Source: Actinoplanes sp. L3-i22 (lineage in GTDB: Bacteria; Actinomycetota; Actinomycetes; Mycobacteriales; Micromonosporaceae). From it: a DNA stretch of 64,000 nt. The position numbers and the translations under genes were made by a program. The notes under the pieces are model-generated. The model saw only the letters and a program-made list of their open reading frames with translations, did not search any database and was not told where the DNA came from. Every line of letters begins with the position of its first letter. Within the stretch, counting starts at the first letter, position 1. Where the stretch lies: NCBI RefSeq assembly GCF_019704555.1, contig NZ_AP024745.1, positions 4,286,501-4,350,500 of the forward strand, written 5' to 3'. Below are positions 24,161-32,821 of the stretch, one piece after another.

Positions 24161-25105
24161 GTGGATCTCCGGGAGTTCAGGGTCTTTCTGGCCATCGCCG
24201 AGCAGGGCAGTGTGTCCGGCGCGGCCCGCCGGCTGCGGGTGAGTCAGCCGGCGGTGTCGCAGACGGTCGCCGCGCTGGAGCAGCAGGTCGGCGCGGAGTT
24301 GCTGATCCGCACCAGCACCGGCGTGCAGCTGACCGAGGCGGGCGCGGTGCTGGCCGCCGAGGCCCGGGCGGTGCTGGCCCGCTACGAGCAGGCGCTGCTG
24401 GCGGTCGGCCGGTTCGCGGTCACCGGCGACGCGCGGTTGCGCATCGGCGTACCCCTGGAATTTCCGCCGGATCTGCTGCCGCCGGCCCTCAAAGCCCTCG
24501 CCGAGGCCTTTCCGCAGACCAGGGCGGAGGTCCGCCATCTGACCTCGGCCGCGCAGCTGGCCGCGCTGCGCGACGGCGACCTGGAGCTGGGCCTGCTGCG
24601 CGGGCGCCCCCGCGACGGCGATCTCGACGCCACCCTGGTGGTCGAGGAGCAGCTCGGCGTCCTGCTGGCCGCCGAAAACCAAGACCGGCCGGCCGCCGAA
24701 AACCAACACCGGCTGGCCGCCGAAAACCAAGATCAAGATCAAACCCGGCTTGGCGTACGGCTGGAAAAGCTCGCCGGCCTGGACTGGCTCGCGTTCGCCC
24801 GCGCCGACAGCCCGCAGTGGTTCGACGAGGTCACCGCGGTGCTGCGCAGTCACGGCCTGAGCCCGGGCCCGGCCGCGGTGCCCGGCCGCTTCCTGATCGC
24901 CGAGGTGAAGTTCGCGGCGGTCAGTTCCGGTCAGGCGTTCGCGTTCGCCCCGCGCGGCTGGTCCCAGCCCCTGCCGCCCGGCGTGGTGTGGCGCCCGCTG
25001 CTCGGCACCCCGCTGATCCGTCGTACCTGGGCGGTCTGGTCTTCTGATTCTCGCCGCCGCGACCTGGCCACTCTGATCGCGCACCTGGAGCCGGCCGATC
25101 AGTAG
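24161..25105 (+). CDS. LysR-family transcriptional regulator with repeat insertion
   Basis: About 314 residues from GTG 24161 (VDLREFRVFLAIAEQG, the family's usual beginning); ATG 24143 would add six residues. N-terminal HTH: SVSGAARRLRVSQPAVSQTVAALEQQVGAELL. A LysR substrate-binding domain follows (ARLRIGVPLEFPPDLLPPAL). In the middle of that domain about 30 residues are replaced or expanded by three 8-residue units, LAAENQDR / PAAENQHR / LAAENQDQ, followed by DQTRLG. These are encoded by 24-bp repeats that end in a sequence also found at 26999. It probably controls the divergent SDR gene. Confidence 0.85.
   Translation: MDLREFRVFLAIAEQGSVSGAARRLRVSQPAVSQTVAALEQQVGAELLIRTSTGVQLTEAGAVLAAEARAVLARYEQALLAVGRFAVTGDARLRIGVPLEFPPDLLPPALKALAEAFPQTRAEVRHLTSAAQLAALRDGDLELGLLRGRPRDGDLDATLVVEEQLGVLLAAENQDRPAAENQHRLAAENQDQDQTRLGVRLEKLAGLDWLAFARADSPQWFDEVTAVLRSHGLSPGPAAVPGRFLIAEVKFAAVSSGQAFAFAPRGWSQPLPPGVVWRPLLGTPLIRRTWAVWSSDSRRRDLATLIAHLEPADQ
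24665..24736 (+). repeat. Three tandem 24-bp units in the LysR gene
   Basis: Units at 24665-24688, 24689-24712 and 24713-24736, sharing the core GGCCGCCGAAAACCAA. The third runs into GATCAAGATCAAACCC, which resembles the intergenic element near 27000. The repeat is in frame and adds AENQ-rich residues within the effector-binding domain. Confidence 0.85.
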
Positions 25106-25126
25106 CGGGCAGCGCCGCGGCTCCGG

Positions 25127-25609
25127 TCAGCCGTCCTGATCGACCATGGCGACGTAGCGGGCCAGGTAGAGCGGCCATCCCTCGGCGTTGTCGACGCCGT
25201 CGCGCAGCGACTCCCAGCCGGGGCCGTGCCGGTCGAGGTGGCGGTGCTCGAGCTCGACGCGGGTGCGGTGCGGGGTCTCGGCGATGAACCGGACCTCGAC
25301 CTCACTGGTGTTGGCCAGGTCGGTCTCGAGCTGCCACCGCGGACCGATGTCCCAGCTGAACACGACCCGGTCCGGCGGTTCGTAGGCCAGCACCCGGGCC
25401 CAGTGGCATTCGCTGCCGTCGGTGGCGCGGTCGTAGATGTGCCCGCCGACCTTGCGCTCGAACACGGTCTCGGCGAGCGGCGCGCCGAGCAGGTTGTGCT
25501 CCGGCGGCTTGATCTCGCCGAACCGCTCGGTGAACACGGCGAACGCGCGCTCGATCGGCGCCGCGATGATGACCTGCCGCTGCACCGTCAGGTTTGTCGC
25601 CTCGGTCAT
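25127..25609 (-). CDS. SRPBCC/AHSA1-domain protein
   Basis: 160 residues of the START/SRPBCC superfamily: VQRQVIIAAPIERAFAVFTERFGE at the N-terminus, the central GGHIYDRATDGSECHWARVLAYEPPDRVVFSWDI, and TRVELEHRHLDRHGPGWESLRDGV near the end, all typical of AHSA1-type (activator of Hsp90 ATPase-like) domains. These bind hydrophobic ligands. The start overlaps the ArsR stop (ATGA), so the two genes are translationally coupled; this ArsR-AHSA1 pairing is common in actinobacteria. Confidence 0.88.
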   Translation of the reverse strand: MTEATNLTVQRQVIIAAPIERAFAVFTERFGEIKPPEHNLLGAPLAETVFERKVGGHIYDRATDGSECHWARVLAYEPPDRVVFSWDIGPRWQLETDLANTSEVEVRFIAETPHRTRVELEHRHLDRHGPGWESLRDGVDNAEGWPLYLARYVAMVDQDG

Positions 25610-25947
25610 GATCTCTCCTCGCCCGGCGGGCCGCCGGTGTCGGTTTGCTCGACGATGTCCTGGTAGTTGCTCAGCGCGCGGTTCCAGAAGGTGTCCAGCT
25701 GGTCGCGCAGCGCGGCCACGGCGGCCGGATCGAGCCGGTAGACCCGGCGGGTGCCGACGGCTTCGTCGGTGACCAGACCGGCATCCTTGAGCACCTTCAG
25801 GTGCTGGGACACCGCGGGCCGGCTGATCGGCAACTCGTCGGCGAGATCACCGACGGCCCGCGGCCGCGCGGCCAGCAGCGTGACGATGGACCGCCGCGAC
25901 GGGTCCGCCAGGACCTCCCAGCCGTCATCGTCTTGGTAAGTTGCCAC
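25606..25947 (-). CDS. ArsR-family transcriptional regulator
   Basis: 113 residues from GTG 25947 (VATYQDDDGWEVLADPSRR). The longer frame from 25983 would translate a perfect operator palindrome, so the shorter, probably leaderless, start is preferred. Winged helix: VLADPSRRSIVTLLAARPRAVGDLADELPISRPAVSQHLKVLKDAGLV. No metal-binding cysteines are seen, placing it with the ArsR regulators of SRPBCC genes rather than metal sensors. It is expected to repress its own two-gene operon via the palindrome just upstream. Confidence 0.88.
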   Translation of the reverse strand: MATYQDDDGWEVLADPSRRSIVTLLAARPRAVGDLADELPISRPAVSQHLKVLKDAGLVTDEAVGTRRVYRLDPAAVAALRDQLDTFWNRALSNYQDIVEQTDTGGPPGEERS

Positions 25948-25950
25948 GAA

Positions 25951-25970
25951 CGGTAAGTTAGAACTTACCG
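25951..25970. promoter_or_regulatory. ArsR operator palindrome
   Basis: CGGTAAGTT-AG-AACTTACCG, a perfect 9-bp inverted repeat immediately upstream of the GTG start at 25947. A further half-site GGTAAGTT lies just downstream at 25935-25942. This is the expected position for autorepression. Confidence 0.7.
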
Positions 25971-26078
25971 AAGGCTCCGTCAACCCCTGTCACGGCGATG
26001 GCATTTTCACGCTTGGCGCACGAGTCCTGAAGCGACGATCCGGCGTTCGTAAGATGTGCCCGACAACGGGAGGCGTCG

Positions 26079-26990
26079 ATGCGTGCTGTGGTGGTCACCG
26101 CCCCGGGCGGGCCGGAGGTTCTGCGACTGGTCGAGCTGCCCGATCCGGCGCCGGGCCCCGGCCAGGTGCTGGTCCGGGTCCGGGCCGCCGCCGTGCACCC
26201 GGCGGACCTGGCCGCGCGCACCGGGCACCTGCCGGGCGGTCCGGTCCCGCCGCCGTTCGTGCCCGGCTGGGACATCGCCGGCGACGTGCTGGCGGTCGGT
26301 GACCGCGTCTCCGGCCTGGCCGTCGGCGACCGCGTCGCCGGGATGATCCCGTGGTTCCTGACCCGCGGCACGCCCGGCGGCTACGCCGAGCTGGTCGCGG
26401 CGGACGCCGAGTGGCTGGCGCCGATCCCGGCCGGCCTCGACCCGGTCGTCGCCGCGACCGTGCCGCTCAACGCGCTGACCGCGCACCGCGCGCTGCAGAT
26501 CATGGCGCTGCCCGGCCCGGCCACCGTGCTGGTGACCGGGGCCAGCGGCGGGGTCGGCGGGTTCGGCGCGCAGCTGGCGGTCCAGGCCGGGCACACCGTT
26601 CTCGCCTCGGCCACGCACGGCGACGAGGACTGGGTCGCCGGGCTCGGCGTGCACACCGTGCTGCCCCGGTCGGCCGCTTTCGACCTCGATCCCGTGCCGG
26701 CCGTGCTCGACGCCGTACCCCTGGGTGATCTTGCCGGTTTGCAGGCCGCCGCAGGCGGTGTGTCGGTGAGCACCCGGCCGGTGCCGGCACTCGATCCGGC
26801 CCGCAAGGTGCGCCAGGAGCTCGTGCTGGTGCGCACCGACCGACTCGCCCTCGGCGACCTGCTCGAAGCGGTCGCCGACGGCCGCCTGCGCACCCGCGTC
26901 GCAGCGACGTTACCGCTGGCCGGCGCCGCGGAAGCGCACCGGCGTGTCGAAGCCGGCGGCCTGCTCGGCAAGATCGTCCTGGTGCCGTAG
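26079..26990 (+). CDS. NADP-dependent zinc-less alcohol dehydrogenase / quinone oxidoreductase
   Basis: 303 residues of the medium-chain dehydrogenase superfamily: GroES-like half (MRAVVVTAPGGPEVLRLVELPDPAPGPGQVLVRV; VHPADLAARTG; VPGWDIAGDVLAVGDRV) and Rossmann half (TVLVTGASGGVGGFGAQLAVQAGHTVLA). Zinc-binding cysteines are absent, as in quinone oxidoreductases. It ends TLPLAGAAEAHRRVEAGGLLGKIVLVP, as usual for the family. It is divergent from the ArsR operon and precedes the ligase gene in the same direction. Confidence 0.88.
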   Translation: MRAVVVTAPGGPEVLRLVELPDPAPGPGQVLVRVRAAAVHPADLAARTGHLPGGPVPPPFVPGWDIAGDVLAVGDRVSGLAVGDRVAGMIPWFLTRGTPGGYAELVAADAEWLAPIPAGLDPVVAATVPLNALTAHRALQIMALPGPATVLVTGASGGVGGFGAQLAVQAGHTVLASATHGDEDWVAGLGVHTVLPRSAAFDLDPVPAVLDAVPLGDLAGLQAAAGGVSVSTRPVPALDPARKVRQELVLVRTDRLALGDLLEAVADGRLRTRVAATLPLAGAAEAHRRVEAGGLLGKIVLVP

Positions 26991-26996
26991 CCCGGC

Positions 26997-27043
26997 GCGG
27001 AAAATCAAGATCAAACCCTTGCTTGGGTACGGCCGGAGCAAGC
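26997..27043 (+). repeat. Intergenic repeat with hairpin, related to LysR insertion
   Basis: GAAAATCAAGATCAAACCC is followed by TTGCTTGGGTACGGC, closely matching the 24721-24761 stretch in the LysR gene. It includes a 6-bp stem (CTTGCT 27018-27023 with AGCAAG 27037-27042) just after the dehydrogenase stop, so it may also act as a terminator. Confidence 0.5.
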
Positions 27044-27081
27044 GCGCCGAAACTGTCGTACCCAAGAAGTAGGTTGTGGCC

Positions 27082-29061
27082 ATGACGGACTCCGCCCTCA
27101 CCGAAGCCGGTTTCGCTGCCGCTGTCGACCAGGTTCAGGCCGCCGCGAAGTCGTATTACGACACCGGCGACGTGTTGATCACCGACGGCGAGTACGACGT
27201 GCTGCTCGACCGCATCGCCGAGGCCAAGAAGCTGCATCCGGACTGGGACGACCGCGGGGTCACCACGCGGGTCGCCGCGGGCGTGTCCGGCGGCGGCGAC
27301 GTGCGGCACCCGGTGCCGATGATGTCGCTGGACAAGGTCACCGGGGAGGACGAGGTCCGCGCGTTCGTCGCGAGCCTCGGCGGCGAGCCGTGCCTGGTCG
27401 AGGTCAAGCTCGACGGGCTGGCGATCCGGGTGGAGTATGCCTCGGGCCGGCTCACCCTGGCCGCGCTGCGCGGCGACGGCAGCACCGGTGAGGACGTCAC
27501 CGCCCAGGTGCTGCGCGGGGTCGCCGGCCTGCCCGCCCAGCTCGGCGACGCGTGGACGGGGGAGGTGCGCGGCGAGGTGTACATGACCGTCGGTGACTTC
27601 GAGACGGCCAGCGCCAACCGGGTCGAGGCCGGTGGCAAGGCGTTCATCAACTCGCGGGGCGCGGTCGCCGGTTCGATCCGCAGCGTGGACCGCACCTATG
27701 ACACCCCGATGACCTTCGCGGCCTACGACATCTCCGGTGAGTTCGCCGCCCACCAGCAGCGGATGGCGCGCGCCGTCGAGCTGGGCTTCCCGGTGGCCGG
27801 GCGGCTGGCCACCGGCGAGATCCAGGTCGCGCTCGACGCGGACGCCGCGCTGGCGGCGATCGCGCGCATCGGCGAGCTGCGCCGCGGGCTGGAGTTCCCG
27901 ATCGACGGCGCGGTGATCACCGCCGACCTGGAGTCGACGCGCCGGCGGCTCGGCTCCGGCAGCCGCACCCCGCACTGGGCGGCCGCGTTCAAGTATCCGG
28001 CCGACACCGGCTCGACGGTGCTGCGCGACATCGAGGTCCGGGTCGGGCGCACCGGCCGGATCTCGCTGCGCGCGGTGCTCGACCCGGTCTTCGTCGACGG
28101 CACCACGATCACCTACGCGACGCTGCACAACCCGCGCTTCGTCGAGGAGCAGGGCCTGGCCATCGGGCAGACCGTCGCGGTCTGGCGCGCCGGCGACGTG
28201 ATCCCGCGGGTCACCGCGCCGATCGGCGAGCAGCCGCACGGGCTGACCCCGTGGACACCGCCGGAGACCTGCCCGCAGTGCGGCGAGCCGTGGGACAAGT
28301 CGAGCCTGCTCTGGCGCTGCCACACCGCCTCGTGCAGCGCCACCAACGCCCTCGAATACTGGTGCAGCCGCGAGGCGATGGACGTCGAGGGCGCCGGCGA
28401 GGCGCTGTGTGTCGCCCTGGTCAACGCCGGTCTCGCCAACGACGTCGCCGACCTGTACGTGCTCACCGCGGACCAACTGGCCGAGCTGCCGGTGGGCACC
28501 ACCAAGGCCGGCGGCGTGGTCCTGCTCGGCAAGCTCAACGCCGCCAAGGTGATCGCCTCGCTCGAGCACAGCAAGGCCCAGGCGTTCAACCGGGTCATCA
28601 CCGGCCTGGGCATCCGGATGACCGGGCGCAGCGTCGGGCGCTGGCTGGCGGCCCGCTTCAAGAACATGGACGCGCTGCGCGCCGCCACGGTCGAGGAGAT
28701 CGCCGAGATCGACAAGATGGGCCTGATCAAGGCCCAGCACGTGGTCGACGGCCTGACCGCGATGGCCGGGGTGATCGACCGGCTCGCCGCCGCCGGCGTC
28801 ACCATGAGCGTGCCGGAGACCACCGGCGACAAGCCGCTGGACGGTAAGACGTACGTGGTCAGCGGCAGCGTCCCCGGCTACACCCGCACCACGGTCAGCG
28901 AGCGCATCGAGGAGCTCGGCGGCCGGGCCAGCGGCAGCGTCTCGGCGAACACCACCGCCCTGGTCACCGCCGAGACGACCACGGCCAAGGCGGTGAAAGC
29001 GGCCAAACTCGGCGTTCCGATCATCGACCCGGCTGAGTTCGCGCAGCTGCTCGCGGACTGA
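27082..29061 (+). CDS. ligA: NAD-dependent DNA ligase
   Basis: About 659 residues from ATG 27082; GTG 27076 adds two. Domains in order: Ia NAD-binding helices (YYDTGDVLITDGEYDVLLDRI), adenylation domain with nucleophile K109 in VEVKLDGLAI, the motif GRISLRAVLDPV in the OB region, a Cys4 zinc finger (CPQCGEP...WRCHTASC), HhH repeats and a C-terminal BRCT domain (GKTYVVSGSVPGYTRTTVSERIEELGG). It seals nicks using NAD+. The sequence is somewhat divergent from the housekeeping enzyme and there are no replication genes nearby, so this may be a second, accessory ligase; only a whole-genome search can tell. Confidence 0.92.
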   Translation: MTDSALTEAGFAAAVDQVQAAAKSYYDTGDVLITDGEYDVLLDRIAEAKKLHPDWDDRGVTTRVAAGVSGGGDVRHPVPMMSLDKVTGEDEVRAFVASLGGEPCLVEVKLDGLAIRVEYASGRLTLAALRGDGSTGEDVTAQVLRGVAGLPAQLGDAWTGEVRGEVYMTVGDFETASANRVEAGGKAFINSRGAVAGSIRSVDRTYDTPMTFAAYDISGEFAAHQQRMARAVELGFPVAGRLATGEIQVALDADAALAAIARIGELRRGLEFPIDGAVITADLESTRRRLGSGSRTPHWAAAFKYPADTGSTVLRDIEVRVGRTGRISLRAVLDPVFVDGTTITYATLHNPRFVEEQGLAIGQTVAVWRAGDVIPRVTAPIGEQPHGLTPWTPPETCPQCGEPWDKSSLLWRCHTASCSATNALEYWCSREAMDVEGAGEALCVALVNAGLANDVADLYVLTADQLAELPVGTTKAGGVVLLGKLNAAKVIASLEHSKAQAFNRVITGLGIRMTGRSVGRWLAARFKNMDALRAATVEEIAEIDKMGLIKAQHVVDGLTAMAGVIDRLAAAGVTMSVPETTGDKPLDGKTYVVSGSVPGYTRTTVSERIEELGGRASGSVSANTTALVTAETTTAKAVKAAKLGVPIIDPAEFAQLLAD

Positions 29062-29102
29062 CCGCAGGCCGGGTGTCGCTCCTCGTGCTCGCCGCCTAAC
29101 CT

Positions 29103-29864
29103 ATGGCCATGATGATCAACCTCCTGGAGTGGGTGTCTCGGCGGCGGCTGCCGGTGCTGATCCTGGCGCTGGTGACCGCCGTCGCGCTTCAGGTGCTTTT
29201 CCAGGCCACCGGGGATGATCACTCGCTGCTCGTCGACTTCGCGGTCAACGTCCTGCCGTGGTTTGCGCTGCTGGTGTACTCGAACGGCGCCGCCCGCGCC
29301 TTTCACCCGGTGCGGCTGGTGGCTCGGCCCGAGGTTCGCGCCCTCGAGACTGCGGCGGACCCGAGCGCCGTGCTCACCGCTGCGGCATTCACCTTCCTCG
29401 GCGCCTACCTGGTGGGCTCGTGGGTTCCCGGCATCGAGGCGAGGATGCACCGCGGGTTTGCGGCGACCTTGGCGGTGCTGCTCCTCGGTCAGCTGGTCCT
29501 CTACTGGTGGTCGGCGCTGGGCCGGTTCGGGGTGCGGCTGACCCCGGACGGGATCGTCTACCGACAGCTGTTCGGGTCTCTGCACGTGCCCTGGGAGGCT
29601 CTGGCGACACCGTATGCGGCCTACCCGCGCGACGCACGGCAGGTGAACCTCTACCTCGCGCGCCCCGAGCTGGTGCGCAAGCGTGTTTTTCGGACGCAAC
29701 GCCCGCAGCCGCTGCCGGCCACGGGCGTCGACGCGGAGCTGCTGGCCCGCGCGATTCACGAGTACGCCAACCACCCCGATCTTCGTCCGGCGATCGGCTC
29801 GGAGCAGGAGCTGGCCCGTTTCATGGCGATCCCGGAGCTCGTCGCCCTCGCGAACCGGAGCTGA
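29103..29864 (+). CDS. Membrane protein with PH-like domain
   Basis: 253 residues. Hydrophobic helices near residues 16-35, 44-62, 90-107 and 118-135, then a C-terminal cytoplasmic part where RLTPDGIVYRQLFGSLHVPWEALAT is the typical strand-turn-strand of bacterial PH (bPH) domains. It starts about 40 bases after the ligase stop and may be co-transcribed. Function unknown. Confidence 0.75.
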   Translation: MAMMINLLEWVSRRRLPVLILALVTAVALQVLFQATGDDHSLLVDFAVNVLPWFALLVYSNGAARAFHPVRLVARPEVRALETAADPSAVLTAAAFTFLGAYLVGSWVPGIEARMHRGFAATLAVLLLGQLVLYWWSALGRFGVRLTPDGIVYRQLFGSLHVPWEALATPYAAYPRDARQVNLYLARPELVRKRVFRTQRPQPLPATGVDAELLARAIHEYANHPDLRPAIGSEQELARFMAIPELVALANRS

Positions 29865-29874
29865 CCCGCTCTCG

Positions 29875-30864
29875 TCAGGATTGGCGGACCGGGCCCTCCA
29901 TGATGTGCAGGGTCTCCACCGGGCGGAAACCGAATCGCCGGTTGGTGGCGATCATCGCGTCGTTGTCGTCGGCGGTCCAGGAGTGCAGGTGCCGTACGCC
30001 GGGGAACCGCGCCGCGAGCTGGGCGAGGTTGGCCGACTTCAGCACGGCGCCGAGGCGGCGGCCGCGGTGCGCGCGCAGCACGAACGTGTCGTCCTGCTGG
30101 GCGTGCAGGCGGTCGGAGTTGACGAACAGCCGGGTGTAGCCGGCCGGCGTGCCGTCGGGCGCGCGCAGCAGCGTCGTGACCAGCCCCCAGCCCGCGGTGG
30201 CCAGCCGCTCGTCGCTGCGCAGCACCTGGGCGGCGGTGACGACGGCCGGCTCGTGGTCGCGTTCGCCGATCGGGACGTCCTGCTCCATCAGCGTGCACAT
30301 CGCCGCGAAGTCGGCTGCCGACTCGGCCGCCACCGGCCCGATCCAGGCGTGCAGCTGATATCCGGTCGGCACGTCGGTGGCCACCGGCTCGGCGGGTAGC
30401 CCGAGCAGGTAGCGGCTCTCCGTCAGCTTGCTGTCGAAGCCGCGGGCCAGGGCGAAGCGGCCGCCGGTGTGCTCGGCCAGCGACTGGGTCAGCGGCACGT
30501 GGAGCTCGGTCGAGACGACTCGGCGCCCGTGCGCCCGGGCCAGCGTGAGACCTGCCTCGTACAGCGCGGTGCCGGCGCCGCGGCGGCGATGCTGCGGCGC
30601 CACGGCCAGTTCGAACTCGGTGGTGTGTGCGTTCGCGGTCCGGGGCAGGTTCACGATGACACCGCCGAGGCACTCGTCGCCGTCCCATGCGCCGTACGCC
30701 TGGCGGTTGAGGTTGGTGTTGCCGGCCGTGGTGCGCAGCGACGTCAGCGTCGACTCGGCACTGGCCACGGTCGGCTCCTCACGGCCGGCGACGCTACCGG
30801 CTCGAAAAGCCGCGTACCACCGGTCGGCTTCGGGGGCATGCGGATCGAGCGCGCGCAGCTGCAT
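29875..30864 (-). CDS. Double-domain GNAT N-acetyltransferase
   Basis: 329 residues from ATG 30864 (MQLRALDPHAPEADRW); the frame extends further upstream but the added 105 residues look non-coding. Domain 1 contains the acetyl-CoA motif VAPQHRRRGAGTALYEAGLTLA (Q/R-x2-G-x-G/A). Domain 2 has VLRAHRGRRLGAVLKSANL and the late NRRFGFRPVETLHIMEGPV. Tandem GNAT proteins acetylate amines of small molecules or antibiotics; the substrate is unknown. Divergent from the LLM oxidoreductase at 30968. Confidence 0.85.
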   Translation of the reverse strand: MQLRALDPHAPEADRWYAAFRAGSVAGREEPTVASAESTLTSLRTTAGNTNLNRQAYGAWDGDECLGGVIVNLPRTANAHTTEFELAVAPQHRRRGAGTALYEAGLTLARAHGRRVVSTELHVPLTQSLAEHTGGRFALARGFDSKLTESRYLLGLPAEPVATDVPTGYQLHAWIGPVAAESAADFAAMCTLMEQDVPIGERDHEPAVVTAAQVLRSDERLATAGWGLVTTLLRAPDGTPAGYTRLFVNSDRLHAQQDDTFVLRAHRGRRLGAVLKSANLAQLAARFPGVRHLHSWTADDNDAMIATNRRFGFRPVETLHIMEGPVRQS

Positions 30865-30967
30865 CCGGCCAGTCTGGACATGATCAAGCAGCCGGGCAAC
30901 CCGTTCGCCGCGCGGGATCAGGCACCGGATTGGTTGCCGCCGGCCAGGCCGGGGTACCGCAGGCCCT

Positions 30968-31924
30968 ATGACGGAGTACGGAATCCATGCGTCACACGAG
31001 CAGATCCCGCCCGCCGATCTTCTTGCCGCGGTGATCGCGGCCGAGCGGAACGGCTTTGAAGCCGCGATGTGTTCCGACCATTTCTCGCCGTGGAGCAGCC
31101 GGCAGGGCCAGTCCGCTTTCGCCTGGTCGTGGCTGGGCGCGGCGCTGCAGGCCACGAACCTGTCGTTCGGCGTGGTCAACGCGCCGGGCCAGCGTTATCA
31201 CCCGGCGATCGTCGCGCAGGCGATCGGGACGCTCGGCGCCATGTTCCCGGGGCGGTTCTGGGCGGCGCTGGGCAGCGGGGAGTACAGCAACGAGCACATC
31301 ACCGGCGGGCCGTGGCCCCGCAAGGAGGTACGCGAGGCGCGGCTGCTGGAGTCGGTGCAGGTCATGCGGGCCCTGCTGGCCGGCGACGAGGTCACCCGGG
31401 ACGGACTGGTCACCGTGGACCGGGCCCGGTTGTGGACCCGGCCGGCCGAGGCGCCGCCGCTGATCGGGGCCGCGGTGAGCACGAAGACCGCCGCCTGGTG
31501 CGCGGGGTGGGCCGACGGGCTGGTCACCGTCAATGCGCCGACCGAGCACCTGCGCGCGATGATCGCGTCCTACCGGGACGCCGGTGGCCGCGGGCCGGTC
31601 TGCCTGCAGGTGCATCTGAGCTGGGCGCCGACCGAGGACGAGGCCGAGGCGATCGCCTACGACCAGTGGCGCAGCAACGTCTTCCGGCCGCCGGTCTGCT
31701 GGGATCTGGAGACGGTGGAACAGCTCGACGTGATCAGCGAGCACGTGACGATGGAGCAGGTCCGCCAGGTGGTCAACGTCTCGGCCGACCTCGAGGCGCA
31801 CACCGCATGGCTGCGCGAGTACGCGTCACTCGGCTTCGACCGCATCTACCTGCATCACGTCGGGCAGGACCTGATGCCGTTCATCGAGACGTTCGGCGCC
31901 AAAGTGCTGCCGGCGCTGCGGTAG
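30968..31924 (+). CDS. LLM-class flavin-dependent oxidoreductase (TIGR03885-like)
   Basis: 318 residues of the luciferase-like monooxygenase fold: MTEYGIHASHEQIPPADLL, EAAMCSDHFSPW (flavin-site His in the second strand), FPGRFWAALGSGEYSNEHITG and KTAAWCAGWADGLVT. These match F420- or FMN-dependent LLM proteins of the TIGR03885 type found in actinobacteria. It probably reduces or oxidises an unidentified small molecule. It ends one base before the stop of the convergent SDR gene. Confidence 0.88.
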   Translation: MTEYGIHASHEQIPPADLLAAVIAAERNGFEAAMCSDHFSPWSSRQGQSAFAWSWLGAALQATNLSFGVVNAPGQRYHPAIVAQAIGTLGAMFPGRFWAALGSGEYSNEHITGGPWPRKEVREARLLESVQVMRALLAGDEVTRDGLVTVDRARLWTRPAEAPPLIGAAVSTKTAAWCAGWADGLVTVNAPTEHLRAMIASYRDAGGRGPVCLQVHLSWAPTEDEAEAIAYDQWRSNVFRPPVCWDLETVEQLDVISEHVTMEQVRQVVNVSADLEAHTAWLREYASLGFDRIYLHHVGQDLMPFIETFGAKVLPALR

Positions 31925-32821
31925 TCATTGGGCGTAGTAGGTCTCGCTGAGCGTGAGCAGTTTCTGCTGGGTGGCGAGGTCGTGGGAGATCGCCGGCGTG
32001 GCCGCGGCCGTGCCCTGGTTGAAGTAGCGGCCGGTGACGCCTTCGATCCGGGGATCGATGGCGATGCGCAACGCGGTTCCGGCACCGTCGGCGGGGGTGA
32101 GCATGGTGCGGCGGATGATGCCGCCGAACGGGCGTAGCGGTGCCGGGACGAGGTCGTCGATGATGTCGGTGGCGACGATGCCCGGGTGCACGGCGTTGAG
32201 GGTGACGCCGTCGGGGGCGAACGATCGCGCCAGGGCGTAGCCGGCGGTGACGGTCATGAGCTTGGCCCGCGCGTACGCCTCGAAGGCAACGAATCCGTCC
32301 CGCGGGTTGAGGTCGGCCAGGCTGTCGACGTGGGTCAGGTCGAGGGTTGCCGGTCGCGGTCTCCCGGCGAGTTTGACCCGGCGGGTGTCGTTGAGGGTGT
32401 CGCTGGCGACGTTGACGATGCGGGCCCGGCCGCGCCGCAGCGGGGTGTCCAGGCGGGTCATCAGGCCGTAGGCGGCGAGGTAGTCCAGGGCGATGTGCAT
32501 CTCGATGCCCTCGGGTGAGACCCGGTGGTCGGGGAAGTGCGCGCCGGCGTTGTTGACCAGGATGTGGATCTGCTCGTAGCGGTCCTCGATGATCTGCGCC
32601 GCCGTGCGCAGGTCTTCGCGCCGGGACAGGTCACCGGCGATGATGTCGAGCCGGTGTCGGCGGTCCTGGCCGACACGGGCGCGCAGAGCATCGGCGCGGG
32701 CGGGGTTGCGGGCGATGGTCACGACGTGCGCGCCCGCGTCGAGGAGCGCGGCGGCGATGATCTGTCCCATGCCGCCGGTTGCCCCGGTGACGACCGCGGT
32801 GTGACGGGTGAGGTCGGTCAT
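31925..32821 (-). CDS. SDR-family oxidoreductase
   Basis: 298 residues from ATG 32821. Intact glycine loop (VVTGATGGMGQIIA), NNAGAHF, catalytic Tyr-x3-Lys (YARAK) and NAVHPGIVATDI. The extra C-terminal segment resembles retinol-dehydrogenase/WW-oxidoreductase-like SDRs. The start overlaps the stop of the preceding NAD(P)-binding gene (ATGA), indicating a two-gene operon, likely controlled by the divergent TetR regulator. Confidence 0.88.
   Translation of the reverse strand: MTDLTRHTAVVTGATGGMGQIIAAALLDAGAHVVTIARNPARADALRARVGQDRRHRLDIIAGDLSRREDLRTAAQIIEDRYEQIHILVNNAGAHFPDHRVSPEGIEMHIALDYLAAYGLMTRLDTPLRRGRARIVNVASDTLNDTRRVKLAGRPRPATLDLTHVDSLADLNPRDGFVAFEAYARAKLMTVTAGYALARSFAPDGVTLNAVHPGIVATDIIDDLVPAPLRPFGGIIRRTMLTPADGAGTALRIAIDPRIEGVTGRYFNQGTAAATPAISHDLATQQKLLTLSETYYAQ

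Noticed and set aside
24665..24736. CRISPR-like array
   Set aside because: Contiguous in-frame 24-bp units without spacers; a coding repeat.
26500..28740. 746-codon open frame antisense to the DNA ligase gene
   Set aside because: Composition is the codon-bias shadow of ligA; no motifs, and ligA itself is unmistakable.
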